Assembly (NCBI RefSeq): GCF_051650185.1
Contig: NZ_JBOFIN010000100.1
Location: forward strand, 1 to 58,717
Direction: 5' to 3'
DNA length: 58,717 nucleotides
Source: Scandinavium sp051650185
Lineage (GTDB): Bacteria; Pseudomonadota; Gammaproteobacteria; Enterobacterales; Enterobacteriaceae
Part shown: one piece after another, positions 1 through 7,969 of the stretch
Position numbering within the stretch: position 1 is the stretch's first letter
Layout: each line of letters starts with the position of its first letter
Translations under genes and position numbers: made by a program
Notes under the pieces: generated by a model
Seen by the model: only the letters and a program-made list of their open reading frames with translations
Database searches by the model: none
Told to the model about the DNA's origin: nothing

Positions 1-212
<212 letters not shown>

Positions 213-264
213 ACTTCTTCTAAAACAATACGTTGGTGTGTCTCAGGCCTTAACAGGTGAAAAT

Positions 265-432
265 ATGACACAGACTGTGATACAGACGAGGCACACCAAC
301 GGCTGTTCCATCCCGAATATCTTAAAGCGTGGCAACCGCTACAGCCTTCATTTCAGACTGCCTTCAGGCGGTTTCTTTCGTGCATCCCTGGGATGCGATT
401 CTGCCAGTAGAGCAAGGTTCATACGCTGTTGA
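265..432 (+). pseudogene. Tyrosine integrase, N-terminal remnant
   Basis: A 55-residue frame starts at ATG 265 behind an AGG-containing ribosome site, 52 bases inside the left att repeat. Its sequence includes LKRGNRYSLHFRLPSGGF followed by FRASLGCDSASRA, the pattern of the N-terminal domain of phage-type integrases (a basic strand, then R-x-S-L-G-T/C and an A-rich helix). Reading stops at 430-432, long before any core-binding or catalytic domain; no R-H-R-Y catalytic residues remain anywhere in the element. The frame can be extended upstream into rnpB, but nothing supports that start. I call it a truncated integrase from position, orientation and this short match; the subfamily cannot be told. 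Confidence 0.68.
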
Positions 433-539
433 TATTTTTTTCTGTGTGCAATTTCGGGAGGGGGTACTTCTGGAATCTTTGCGGCGGGGGGGAGTTGGGT
501 AAATCGCCGGGAATTTTACCCGGCAGACGGTATGACGTA

Positions 540-1295
540 CTAATTAAACGTACAGTTGCCGCCAGACGGCGCACCAATGAAAAGCTGCATCTTTTCGCAA
601 GTCACGGTGATCTTCTGACCCTTCTTCAACTTCGATGCTTGCGCCTTCTCTGAATCAGCCATGCTCAGACTGACAGGCATGAATCGATTACCGCTCTCAA
701 AACGAAGAATAACGTCATTCGTGAAGTTTTTGGTTATATCCTGAACGGCCCCCGTTACCTCCACCTTTCGACCTCCAATCTTGTCATCGGCTGCGACTTC
801 ATTTTCATCGTACAGCGCTGCCAAATCTTTTGCCGTCGTCCGATAGACACTTTCATCTGAAGCCATCGCCTTTGGTTTTGCAACGGCGGGTTCTGCTGGA
901 GTTGGATAAAGCAGGCTGGAAACAAATATCGTCATAAACTCCTTTTGCATCGCGATATCAGCCGCAACCCCCTGACAGCTATCAATTACAATCTTGTCTG
1001 TTTTGGTGATTATCTTCCCTTTTTCTTTAAGTGCATGACCTGCCGCCGCGCCCATGATGAGCGAATCGTGGATTTCGTAATAGCTCGGAGTATCTTTCTT
1101 CATGCCCTGCGTTGCTTGCTTTATCAGCTCATCCTCAGAACCCCCTTTCAACGTCTGCTCACAACTGGCAGTAATCAGCGTTCTTACGTAAGCCGCCAGA
1201 TATTCAGGATATGCCTGTACTTCGCCTGACGGAACGCCAGCAGCAATTGAAGCAAACGAAGCGAGCACTAAAGGTAACGCTATGACTTTTCTCAT
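540..1295 (-). CDS. Exported protein with C-terminal OB-fold (tRNA_anti-like) domain
   Basis: A 251-residue protein, starting at ATG 1295 (GGA nine bases upstream fits better than the GTG six bases further out). Residues 1-20 form a signal peptide (basic start, hydrophobic stretch, AxA-type cleavage near ASIAAG). The middle is helical with two Cys, followed by a Pro/Ala linker near residue 130. The last about 100 residues (EVTGAVQDI, VILRFESG, LKKGQKITVTCE, GNCTFN) read like the OB-fold family often annotated tRNA_anti-like, found in secreted or lipoprotein-like proteins of unknown function. It sits inside the rnpB element, divergent from the small exported protein at 1455. Nothing ties it directly to the effector pair. 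Function unknown; a periplasmic location is inferred. Confidence 0.75.
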   Translation of the reverse strand: MRKVIALPLVLASFASIAAGVPSGEVQAYPEYLAAYVRTLITASCEQTLKGGSEDELIKQATQGMKKDTPSYYEIHDSLIMGAAAGHALKEKGKIITKTDKIVIDSCQGVAADIAMQKEFMTIFVSSLLYPTPAEPAVAKPKAMASDESVYRTTAKDLAALYDENEVAADDKIGGRKVEVTGAVQDITKNFTNDVILRFESGNRFMPVSLSMADSEKAQASKLKKGQKITVTCEKMQLFIGAPSGGNCTFN

Positions 1296-1454
1296 TTTCA
1301 CTTTTCCGTATGTAGTTTCCCTGATGACTTATAATAGATTTAATCGATCGAAATCAATTAAATTGATCGTTTTTACAGATCAATAATTGAGACGTATCTT
1401 ACATACGCCGCTTGCAGGAAAGCGGCAGAAATCAGCTTCAACGGAGGTTTAGAG

Positions 1455-1664
1455 ATGGTAAGAAATGTGTTGTTGATGGGGATTATTTTTGCTGCGTTTA
1501 GTGCCACCGCCGGACGCGTGACAATGAGCAACCCGGAACAGTCCACCACGGCGAACGGGCAGACCCTGTGCGTCTACTCCAACAGCATCTACACCTTTAC
1601 TTATGTCACCAGGTCGAAAAAATGCCCGTATAGCAGAACTTTCGACACTGCCGACAGTGAATAG
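1455..1664 (+). CDS. Small exported protein of unknown function
   Basis: A 69-residue protein preceded by a strong ribosome site (GGAGG, 1443-1447) seven bases before ATG 1455. Residues 1-19 look like a signal peptide (MVRNVLLMGIIFAAFSATAG), leaving a mature chain of about 50 residues with two cysteines (TLCVYS and KKCPYS) that could form a disulfide in the periplasm. It is carried by the rnpB element between the divergent OB-fold gene and the frameshifted gene at 1797. No family recognised. The clean ribosome site and signal peptide make it likely to be a real gene. Confidence 0.6.
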   Translation: MVRNVLLMGIIFAAFSATAGRVTMSNPEQSTTANGQTLCVYSNSIYTFTYVTRSKKCPYSRTFDTADSE

Positions 1665-1796
1665 AAAAACCGGAAATATTCACGAGATGAATAATGTGAA
1701 ACGCAATTTCATTTTGAGGAAAAACCGCTTCCTCTGTATGGATGTTATTTGTACAATTTATCTTTCGGGATTTTTCACAAATAAGTACAGGACGTT

Positions 1797-2495
1797 ATGA
1801 GCAAGAAGATTCATTTTTACGCACCAGCGACAAACGATTACATCAGCCCGACTTCGCTTTTCTCAGTCGCCCGAATGACAGTAAATGATGATGGGGTCCA
1901 GTGGTTAGAGACTCAATGGGTTGGCGGTGGTGAGTATCGTGGAATGGCTCTATACACCTCAGCGCTTGATGCGGCGATTGCTGCCGAGGTACTGAACCAG
2001 AGTGAAAGCCCATCAGAATGGCAGGTTTACCCCTTCTCTGATATCAACATCACAGAGATGATGAGAGATGATGATCAATACGAAAACTCAAAAATCACAT
2101 TACGGTATCATGCTTGTGTTTGGCTTCTCAATTGACGATTTCAGAAACCTTGTCCTCAATTCGGCACTCTACCGCAGCCTGCAATTTCCTGAATCATTCC
2201 CCATCGGTGACGGCTTAGACCCCATAACGAATAAAGCTATCCTCAAGTTTGATGAAAGCCTGTTCGAGGGGATGAATGGTTACTGGCATGAAGAATTTGC
2301 AAACTATTGCGACGCGATGGACAAGCAGAACGCTCTGCCTCTCGAGCTCATCAAAGAGCACGCCCGAAATGCAGTATCAACGGCGCTTGTCACCTCAACA
2401 CCAATGCTCAGCACTTCCTCGCAATACTGCGTAACCAGCTATTCCATCGAAAAACAAATGTGGATTGTGTCTTCCCTGGCGGTGAATGGCGCTAA
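1797..2495 (+). pseudogene. Frameshifted gene upstream of the PAAR effector (family unknown)
   Basis: Three overlapping frames read as one protein of about 232 residues broken twice. The first part starts at ATG 1797 and runs in one frame to the TGA at 2133. From about 2104 the next frame carries on with a protein-like sequence (IMLVFGFSIDDFRN). Near 2385 the reading appears to return to the first frame (NAQHFLAILRNQLFHRKTNV) and ends at TAA 2493-2495, 32 bases before the PAAR start. The two shifts cancel. Alternatives are two sequencing errors, or a separate gene at 2068-2517 overlapping the first. I do not recognise the family; it lacks the hallmarks of DUF4123 or EagR-type effector adaptors. 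Its place directly before a PAAR gene suggests a role linked to that effector, but this is inference. Confidence 0.5.
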
Positions 2496-2527
2496 ACCCG
2501 CGAACAAACTTCATTAAGGATGATTCT

Positions 2528-3982
2528 ATGCCAACTGGTCATTTTCTACGTATCGGCGATAAAACCTCATGCGGTGGCAGTATTCTCTCAGGCTCCCCGA
2601 ATCACAGCTTTGGTGGCATTGCGACCGCGAGGAATGGTGATTCTGTATCGTGTGGAAAAGATAGCAAAATCTATCATATCGCTGGCGGCATCCCTTCCTA
2701 CTCTATTCACGGCGTTGCAGCCGCTGGAACTTTGCACAGCCGCAGCACATGCCCCTGTAGGGCAAGATTCATTTCATCATTTCCAAATGCTTCTTACTGG
2801 GTTGAAGAAGAAAAGAAAGTTAAAGCCGCTCCTGCTGCTGCTCCACTGGTAGCCGCTGCACCTGCTCCTGAACCTGCAAAAGTTGCTGAACCTGAACAAC
2901 ATGCACAGGTAGCAAAGAAGAAGGTAGAAGCAAAGCGCGACCCTGTAGACTCTGGTTTTTGCGTTCTTCCATACGGTGCCGAAACCGGAGCCTATGAACC
3001 GTGGTTATTCGAAAGCGAACCACCAGCGGGAACACGTGAACTTTACCGCTCGCTGAACGGTGCAGGTAAGGAATACAAAGCCGGGTCTATTCTGCTGGTG
3101 GTCGATCCTGATAAGCAGGACAGTGAGCAAATCGCACATATGCAGGCCGCAAAACAGCGTATTGATACAGCGTTAGCGCCTCTCTCACACCAACAGGCGA
3201 ATTTTCTTTTCAAGCACAAAGACACCATTGAGATGTTCGCCGCTGCTGCCAGTACGGCGAGCGATACCTACGGATATTCAGGACAAGCGACCGAGGCCGC
3301 GAAGGGGTATTTCGAACAGGTAGAAAAAATCCTTGTCGAGATTGAAAAAACCTACAAAAACCAGTACATCACCAGCGGCACACTGATCGGAGAACAATTC
3401 TTCGTTGAACGCCGTCGCCTGTTTGGTCAACTTGATAGCGTCCTCAAGATGTTCATGAAGCATCGTTTCATGTTCAATGAATACACCGACCTGAAAAGCG
3501 CCCTTGGTCTGTCCAGCAGTTCAATCACTCATCGCTGGAATGAAACAGGCGTTAGTGATATCGAAGGTTACGCGACACACATTGAGAAGCTGGCGAAGTA
3601 CGTCAAGTGGATGGAAACCGCCGGGAAGATTGGCATCGGCCTTTCTGCCTTTGATACCGCAGCGAAGATCACCGAAGCCTGCACCGTAGGGCGAGATTGT
3701 GCCAAAACTTCGTTTACCTCCATTGGGGAATTTGCGGGTAGCTTAGCTGGGGGGGCTTTGGCAAGCAGAATTATCCAAAGCAGCGCAGCAAGTTCAATCT
3801 GTGCCGTAGTACTGGGGGCTGCAACCATAGAGGCAGGTGGTGCAGGTGCCTTGCTCTGCACGATCGGCGTAAGTGGTGGTATAGCATACGGAACTGATAA
3901 AGCTCTAAGCGAACTGTCCGGGGCTACTGGCGAATTCATTGGGGAAAAACTGGGCCTTTATGAGGTAACCAGCAATGATTGA
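2528..3982 (+). CDS. PAAR-domain type VI secretion effector, probably membrane-acting
   Basis: 484 residues, start ATG 2528 (AAGGA at 2516-2520; an in-frame upstream ATG at 2486 lacks support). Residues 1-90 are a PAAR domain: GHFLRIGDKTSCGG at the start, then GDSVSCGKDSKIYHIAGGIP and GTLHSRSTCPCRARFI. PAAR proteins cap the VgrG spike of the type VI secretion tube. Residues 95-140 are an Ala/Pro/Lys linker. Residues 140-220 include a LysM-like stretch (RELYRSLN, KEYKAGSILLVVDP). The middle is helical. Residues 365-480 are rich in Gly, Ala and Ser with several hydrophobic stretches (GEFAGSLAGGALASRI, GGAGALLCTIGVSGGIAYG), as in effectors that insert into membranes. The stop overlaps the next gene, a two-helix membrane protein. 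No nuclease or peptidase motif is visible. PAAR is certain; pore formation is inferred. Confidence 0.85.
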   Translation: MPTGHFLRIGDKTSCGGSILSGSPNHSFGGIATARNGDSVSCGKDSKIYHIAGGIPSYSIHGVAAAGTLHSRSTCPCRARFISSFPNASYWVEEEKKVKAAPAAAPLVAAAPAPEPAKVAEPEQHAQVAKKKVEAKRDPVDSGFCVLPYGAETGAYEPWLFESEPPAGTRELYRSLNGAGKEYKAGSILLVVDPDKQDSEQIAHMQAAKQRIDTALAPLSHQQANFLFKHKDTIEMFAAAASTASDTYGYSGQATEAAKGYFEQVEKILVEIEKTYKNQYITSGTLIGEQFFVERRRLFGQLDSVLKMFMKHRFMFNEYTDLKSALGLSSSSITHRWNETGVSDIEGYATHIEKLAKYVKWMETAGKIGIGLSAFDTAAKITEACTVGRDCAKTSFTSIGEFAGSLAGGALASRIIQSSAASSICAVVLGAATIEAGGAGALLCTIGVSGGIAYGTDKALSELSGATGEFIGEKLGLYEVTSND

Positions 3983-4379
3983 TATAAAAATGATTTTTAT
4001 AATAACGATGTTTATAGGCTTATTATTCTTGGCAGCCAGCGTTATAGCCTCACTTCTGAACAGGAAGAGATTTAAGGAGGTCTGCCAGCTATACAAAGAG
4101 AAGTTCGGCAGTCTTCCCGATGCCGTATTACTGTTCGAAAACGTTAACTCGCTTTACTTCAAGGGCGCATACGGCATAAAAACGCAGTTCATAATCATGC
4201 CGCTATTGTGGAATAAAAGCTCAATACTGACCAAAAATGATGATAAAGATTTCATCCGGGGACTACCAAAACGGATTATCAGACCATTTTATGTAGAGGC
4301 AATTCTTGGTCTGATTAGTATAGTATTTTTTGTCATTGCAGGGATTTTGATGTTGGCGATAAAACGCGGTTGGGTGTGA
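3975..4379 (+). CDS. Two-helix membrane protein, candidate immunity protein for the PAAR effector
   Basis: 134 residues, ATG 3975 overlapping the effector stop by 8 bases, with GAGGT at 3962-3966, so translation is probably coupled. Two membrane helices are seen, at about residues 5-28 (FIITMFIGLLFLAASVIASL) and 105-128 (AILGLISIVFFVIAGILMLA), with a charged loop of about 75 residues between them. Small membrane proteins encoded directly after a type VI effector usually protect against effectors that act in the inner membrane, which fits the hydrophobic effector tail. No family recognised. The immunity role is inferred from position, overlap and topology. Confidence 0.7.
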   Translation: MIDIKMIFIITMFIGLLFLAASVIASLLNRKRFKEVCQLYKEKFGSLPDAVLLFENVNSLYFKGAYGIKTQFIIMPLLWNKSSILTKNDDKDFIRGLPKRIIRPFYVEAILGLISIVFFVIAGILMLAIKRGWV

Positions 4380-4489
4380 AAGGCGCGTGCCTTGGCTGGC
4401 TTTGCACTGCAACACAAAGTGCGATACAGTCTGCGGCACAAGACAACTCCAGCGCCGCAGATGCCTGACGTATGGTTGAACGAAGCCGC

Positions 4490-4506
4490 CTTATCGGTCA
4501 GCTTCA
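4490..4506 (+). repeat. Right attachment-site repeat (attR), second copy of the rnpB 3' end
   Basis: CTTATCGGTCAGCTTCA, identical to 196-212. Bases to its left (GAACGAAGCCGC) do not match rnpB, so only the 17-base end was duplicated. To its right follow CTCATATAAAG and the rnpB-type terminator. Confidence 0.85.
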
Positions 4507-4517
4507 CTCATATAAAG

Positions 4518-4555
4518 ACGCCCGCAGGTGAAAACCTGTGGGCGTTTTGCTTTTC
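4518..4555 (+). terminator. Original rnpB terminator, now separated from the gene
   Basis: Stem ACGCCCGCAGGT / ACCTGTGGGCGT with a short A-rich loop, followed by TTTTGCTTTTC. It stands 12 bases after the right att copy, where the rnpB terminator is expected, but 4.3 kb from the rnpB body. Confidence 0.85.
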
Positions 4556-4566
4556 TGGGCCAGAGA

Positions 4567-5364
4567 TCAGTACTCCCGAACACACTGAATGTATTTCTGC
4601 GTCGACCGCTGAACAATGCCTGCGGCATCGCTCGGGATATCTTTTCCTTCAAATGCCCCATACAACGCATCGAACGGCACGTTTTCCAGCCTTTGTGCGA
4701 TATCGGCGACGGTCGTTTCGGAAAGGGGGAGCATGTTGGGATAACTCCACATAAATGACACGCTCTTCGCTCCCGGTGCCACCTGAATAATATCCCCGGA
4801 GAGCAGCACGCCATTATCTTTCTTATGATGGAGCACACAGCCGCCAGCAAAATGGCCGCCGAGGCGTAGCAGCCTCACATGGCTATTAATATCGAATGAT
4901 TCCCCCTGCCATAAATGAATATGAGGGCTGTCGCGTTGGGTCCACGCTTTGTCATCGGCATGCAAATAAATGGGCGCGTCAAATGCCTCCGCCCAGTCCT
5001 GCATCGTGGTGTAATAGTGAGGATGTGAAATCGCAATAGCTTTCAGTCCTCCCAGCGCGGTGACAATAGCCCTGGTGGCATTATCCAGATTGGCGATGCA
5101 GTCCCAGAGAATATTGCCTTCAGCACTTTGCACAATAAAAGCACGTTACCCGATGGCAAAGTCGGGCACGGTTTCAACGCTCAGAAGCCCCGGAGATATC
5201 TCTTTCCATTTATTAACGTGACTCGCATGAAGCGCAGAAGGCGTTATCCACGCCTGCCCGCTTACCGGAATATATTGCCGCTCGTCCTCGCAAATCGGAC
5301 AGCATTCAGGCTGGCTGCCGCTCATCTCATAGGAAGTACCACACGCTTTGCATAACGTTATCAT
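4567..5364 (-). pseudogene. MBL-fold metallohydrolase-like gene interrupted by an in-frame stop
   Basis: One minus-strand frame begins at ATG 5364 and reads MITLCKACGTSYEMSG with a second CPIC pair, a small zinc-ribbon-like head. It runs to TAA at 5146-5148, then continues in the same frame (RAFIVQSAEGNILWDC) to the stop at 4567-4569. A single changed base (CAA to TAA would restore Gln) therefore splits a protein of about 265 residues. The C-terminal part resembles metallo-beta-lactamase-fold hydrolases (LGGHFAGGCVLHH, GVLLSGDIIQV), with a degenerate first metal motif SHPHYYTT in place of HxHxDH. A GTG at 5133 could restart translation, but that product would lack the first strands. Convergent with rnpB. 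Pseudogene unless the stop is a sequencing error. Confidence 0.75.
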
Positions 5365-5612
5365 CGCGATCCTCGATGCCTGTTTACGGATAATCGAGCA
5401 TGGCACAGTGCCGGTCGGGGATGTGTTGTATCGTGCTTAAGGCATACTTTTCTACTCTCGTTACGCCTTGAAATCTCTCCCCGACAATCCTGACATTTTC
5501 ATTAACGGACTTTGCATTGCTTATATTTCCTCTGACGAAGCGAGGAGCATAATTATTTTGCAAATGCTGTTATCTCTATAAGCTTTTCCATCAATGATGA
5601 GAGGATGTAAAA

Positions 5613-5888
5613 ATGAAAGTGACTTCTCTGCTGGCGGGTGCTGTATTTGTTTTTCTTTCCGGGGCCGCGCTGGCGGTGACACCGGAGCATATCAATTCCG
5701 ATCGCGCTGACGGGTTGCAAAAAGTCGGCACTGTTCAGGTCTCGGGTGTCCCCGGTTCACCGGATGATGCGGTGAATGCGCTGAAAGCCAAAGCGGAGCA
5801 GCAGAACGCCCGCTACTTCCGGGTCGTTGCTCTGGGCAATTCTGCCGACTCCAGCCTCTGGCGCGGCAGTGCCGTACTTTACAAATAA
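5613..5888 (+). CDS. YhcN/BhsA-type periplasmic stress protein (DUF1471), copy 1
   Basis: 91 residues, ATG 5613 after GAGG. A signal peptide of about 21 residues (LLAGAVFVFLSGAALA) is followed by the small domain typical of the DUF1471 family (YhcN, BhsA, McbA): GLQKVGTVQVSGVPGSPDDA, a helix, then RYFRVVALGNS and the end SAVLYK. Family members are periplasmic proteins induced by stress and linked to biofilm and acid or peroxide response. About 65% of its residues match the next gene by eye, and the upstream regions also match, so the two arose by tandem duplication. Its own terminator follows at 5935. Confidence 0.85.
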   Translation: MKVTSLLAGAVFVFLSGAALAVTPEHINSDRADGLQKVGTVQVSGVPGSPDDAVNALKAKAEQQNARYFRVVALGNSADSSLWRGSAVLYK

Positions 5889-5934
5889 TGTCGCGGTTGC
5901 AATGCGTTGAGCTGTCCGCATTGAAGACTTCTCT

Positions 5935-5970
5935 AAAAAGCTCCATTCCTTCTCATGGAGCTTTTTATTT
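5935..5970 (+). terminator. Rho-independent terminator after DUF1471 copy 1
   Basis: Stem AAAAAGCTCCAT / ATGGAGCTTTTT with an 8-base loop, followed by ATTTTG. It separates the two paralogues, so each is its own transcription unit. Confidence 0.85.
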
Positions 5971-6130
5971 TGACCGCTGCAAGCGCAACGCGAAACGCAT
6001 TGAAACCCCTTCTCCACAATCCTGTCACAAAGATTAACTGACTTTGCATTTGTCTTATATCGCCTGACTGAGCGGGCGACATACTTATTGATGTAAACGC
6101 TTCTACATCTCTTCTTCGAGGGTGATAAAA

Positions 6131-6406
6131 ATGAAAACGACTTCTCTGCTGACAGGTGCTGCCTTCATGTTACTTTCTGCGGCTGCGTTGGCTGCTGGTC
6201 CAAAACAGGTCGATTCCGATCAAGCCAGTGGGTTGCAGGAAATGGGGACCGTACAGGTTTCTGGTGTGGCGGGTTCTTCTGACGATGCCATTCATGCACT
6301 CAAAGCAAAAGCGGCTCAGGATAATGCCGGTCACTATCAGATTGTTGCGTTGGGCAATTCATCTGACTCAAGCCTGTGGGGTGGTACAGCGATTCTGTAC
6401 AAATAA
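6131..6406 (+). CDS. YhcN/BhsA-type periplasmic stress protein (DUF1471), copy 2
   Basis: 91 residues from ATG 6131 (a GTG nine bases upstream is less likely). The layout is the same as copy 1: signal peptide ending near AAALAAG, then GLQEMGTVQVSGVAGSSDDA and HYQIVALGNSSDSSLW, ending in TAILYK. The upstream region repeats the copy-1 promoter region (shared ACTTTGCATT, CTTATAT and CTGA-GC blocks), showing that the duplication unit included the promoter. Differences cluster in the mature N-terminus and around residues 60-70. Role inferred from the family: periplasmic stress or surface-related protein. Confidence 0.85.
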   Translation: MKTTSLLTGAAFMLLSAAALAAGPKQVDSDQASGLQEMGTVQVSGVAGSSDDAIHALKAKAAQDNAGHYQIVALGNSSDSSLWGGTAILYK

Positions 6407-6433
6407 AGACCTCGCAAGCACGCCTTACTCAAT

Positions 6434-6462
6434 GCCTCACGATGCCTGTGAGGCTTTTTTAT
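6434..6462 (+). terminator. Rho-independent terminator after DUF1471 copy 2
   Basis: Stem GCCTCAC / GTGAGGC with loop GATGCCT and a run of six T. Confidence 0.85.
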
Positions 6463-6936
6463 GTCCGCCCTGTTATTGTTGCCAGGATGCGATAAATGTT
6501 AACAACTATTCATTAGTCTGATGGGTTTTCCTCGTAATAACCTGAATAAGTAACAACTGATGTGAGCGCGATCGTATTTACCCTCATGGAATATTCTTAT
6601 ATTTAAATTATTTTTATTTCTTAAAAATATCCTGCTGTCTTATTGTGTAAATAATCACCTCTAACTGCTTTAAATATAATCTAAAACTCGTGTTTTTTAA
6701 TAAATCAAGAGATTATTATTATCACCATAAAATAAAGTTATTCGTCTGATGTTTATTGATTGATATCAGACTAATGTGGGTTTGTGGTTTTTGTAATTTG
6801 TTGTTTTTAAATGTTTATATCGCTTTTTGTGATGAGTGTTGGACAACGGTCCAGATGAATTGTGAGTCATCGCACATACTCCGCTGTGGGTAATTACTAG
6901 AATCGCTCTCGAAAAATGGAATATGGATAGAGCGAT
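6463..6936 (+). promoter_or_regulatory. Long AT-rich control region upstream of tdcA
   Basis: About 470 bases without a convincing gene, strikingly AT-rich between 6590 and 6840 with many A and T runs, suitable for IHF, H-NS or TdcA/LysR-type binding. The K-12 tdc promoter is known to need CRP, IHF and TdcA. In K-12 the small activator gene tdcR lies here, read away from tdcA; I could not recognise it. A minus-strand frame of 67 codons overlapping the tdcA start does not look like a real protein. The only clear site is the CRP box at 6858-6879. Confidence 0.6.
6858..6879 (+). promoter_or_regulatory. CRP-cAMP binding site of the tdc promoter
   Basis: TGTGA (6861-6865), six bases, GCACA (6872-6876), a nearly perfect CRP palindrome. 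Its centre lies 68 bases before the tdcA start. With an extended TAGAAT or TACTAG -10 near 6895-6903, the start of transcription would fall near 6910, placing CRP about 42 bases upstream as at the K-12 tdc promoter. The site is seen; the transcription start is inferred. Confidence 0.8.
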
Positions 6937-7875
6937 ATGGAAAATGTAATTCTGCCAAAAACTCAGCACCTCGTCGTTTTTCAGGAGGTGATTAGATGTG
7001 GCTCTATAGGTTCTGCTGCTAAACAGCTCAAATTAACGCAACCGGCGGTCAGTAAAATTATCAGTGATGTCGAAGCCTATTTCGGTGCTGAATTGATGAT
7101 TCGCAAAAACACCGGTGTGACGTTAACAAGCACAGGTCAGGTACTGCTCGCCTATGCCGAATCCATAACCCGTGAAATGAAAAACATGGTCAGCGAGATC
7201 AACAGCCTCAGTTCGGGCGGCGTGGTCGATGTGTCATTCGGATTTCCGTCACTGATAGGCTTCACGTTTTTGCCTGAAATGATGAAAACATTCAAAGAAC
7301 TGTTCCCGACCGCGCAGGTGTCCATGTTTGAAGCGCAGCTGTCATCCTTCCTGCCCGCACTGCGCGATGGCCGTCTCGATTTTGCGATCGGCACGCTGGA
7401 TGACGATATGCAGCTTCAGGATCTGCACGTTGAACCGATGTTTGAATCTGAATTTGTGGTGGTGGCTAATCAGTCCCGAACATGCCGGGGAGCGATCACG
7501 CTGGAGTCGTTGAAAAACGAACAGTGGGTCCTCCCGCATACCGAAATGGGCTACTACAAACAGCTGCTTGCCATCCTCGAAAAACATCACATCAACCCAG
7601 ACCACATTGTTAAAACCGATTCCGTTGTCACGATCTATAACCTGGTGCTGAATGCCGATTTTTTAACGGTGATCCCGTGCGATATGACAACCCCTTTTGG
7701 ATCGGAACAATTTATTACGTTACCGCTTAAAGACACGTTGCCCTTGGCTCGCTATGCGGCTATTTGGTCTAAGAATTATCGAATTAAAAAATCAGCTTCG
7801 GTTCTCGTTGAACTGGCGAAACACGCCTCTTTACAGAAAGGAAGAAAACGAAGGCCGCTGGTCGAAGTATGTTGA
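6937..7875 (+). CDS. tdcA: LysR-type activator of the tdc operon
   Basis: 312 residues, the same length as K-12 TdcA. The N-terminal winged helix contains GSIGSAAKQLKLTQPAVSKI (residues 23-42), followed by the LysR linker and substrate-binding domain (SFGFPSLIGFTF, ESEFVVVA, VVTIYNLVLNADFLTVIP). First gene of the operon; it activates its own operon under anaerobic, carbon-limited conditions. The ribosome site before ATG 6937 is weak (GGATAGAG), compatible with low-level synthesis. 94 bases separate it from tdcB. Identification is firm from sequence and order. Confidence 0.97.
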   Translation: MENVILPKTQHLVVFQEVIRCGSIGSAAKQLKLTQPAVSKIISDVEAYFGAELMIRKNTGVTLTSTGQVLLAYAESITREMKNMVSEINSLSSGGVVDVSFGFPSLIGFTFLPEMMKTFKELFPTAQVSMFEAQLSSFLPALRDGRLDFAIGTLDDDMQLQDLHVEPMFESEFVVVANQSRTCRGAITLESLKNEQWVLPHTEMGYYKQLLAILEKHHINPDHIVKTDSVVTIYNLVLNADFLTVIPCDMTTPFGSEQFITLPLKDTLPLARYAAIWSKNYRIKKSASVLVELAKHASLQKGRKRRPLVEVC

Positions 7876-7969
7876 ATTAAATAAATATTAATATAACAGA
7901 GTTCTGTTATTCAGACCTCTATACCCTGTTATTGCCTGACATCAGAATAATGCCTGAAAAGAGGAACCT

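Noticed and set aside
2486..2527. Upstream ATG for the PAAR gene
   Set aside because: It adds 14 residues before the conserved PAAR start, lies inside the end of the preceding gene and lacks a ribosome site; AAGGA at 2516 fits ATG 2528.
6766..6969. A 67-codon minus-strand frame considered as tdcR
   Set aside because: It starts inside tdcA and does not look like a DNA-binding or TdcR-type protein.
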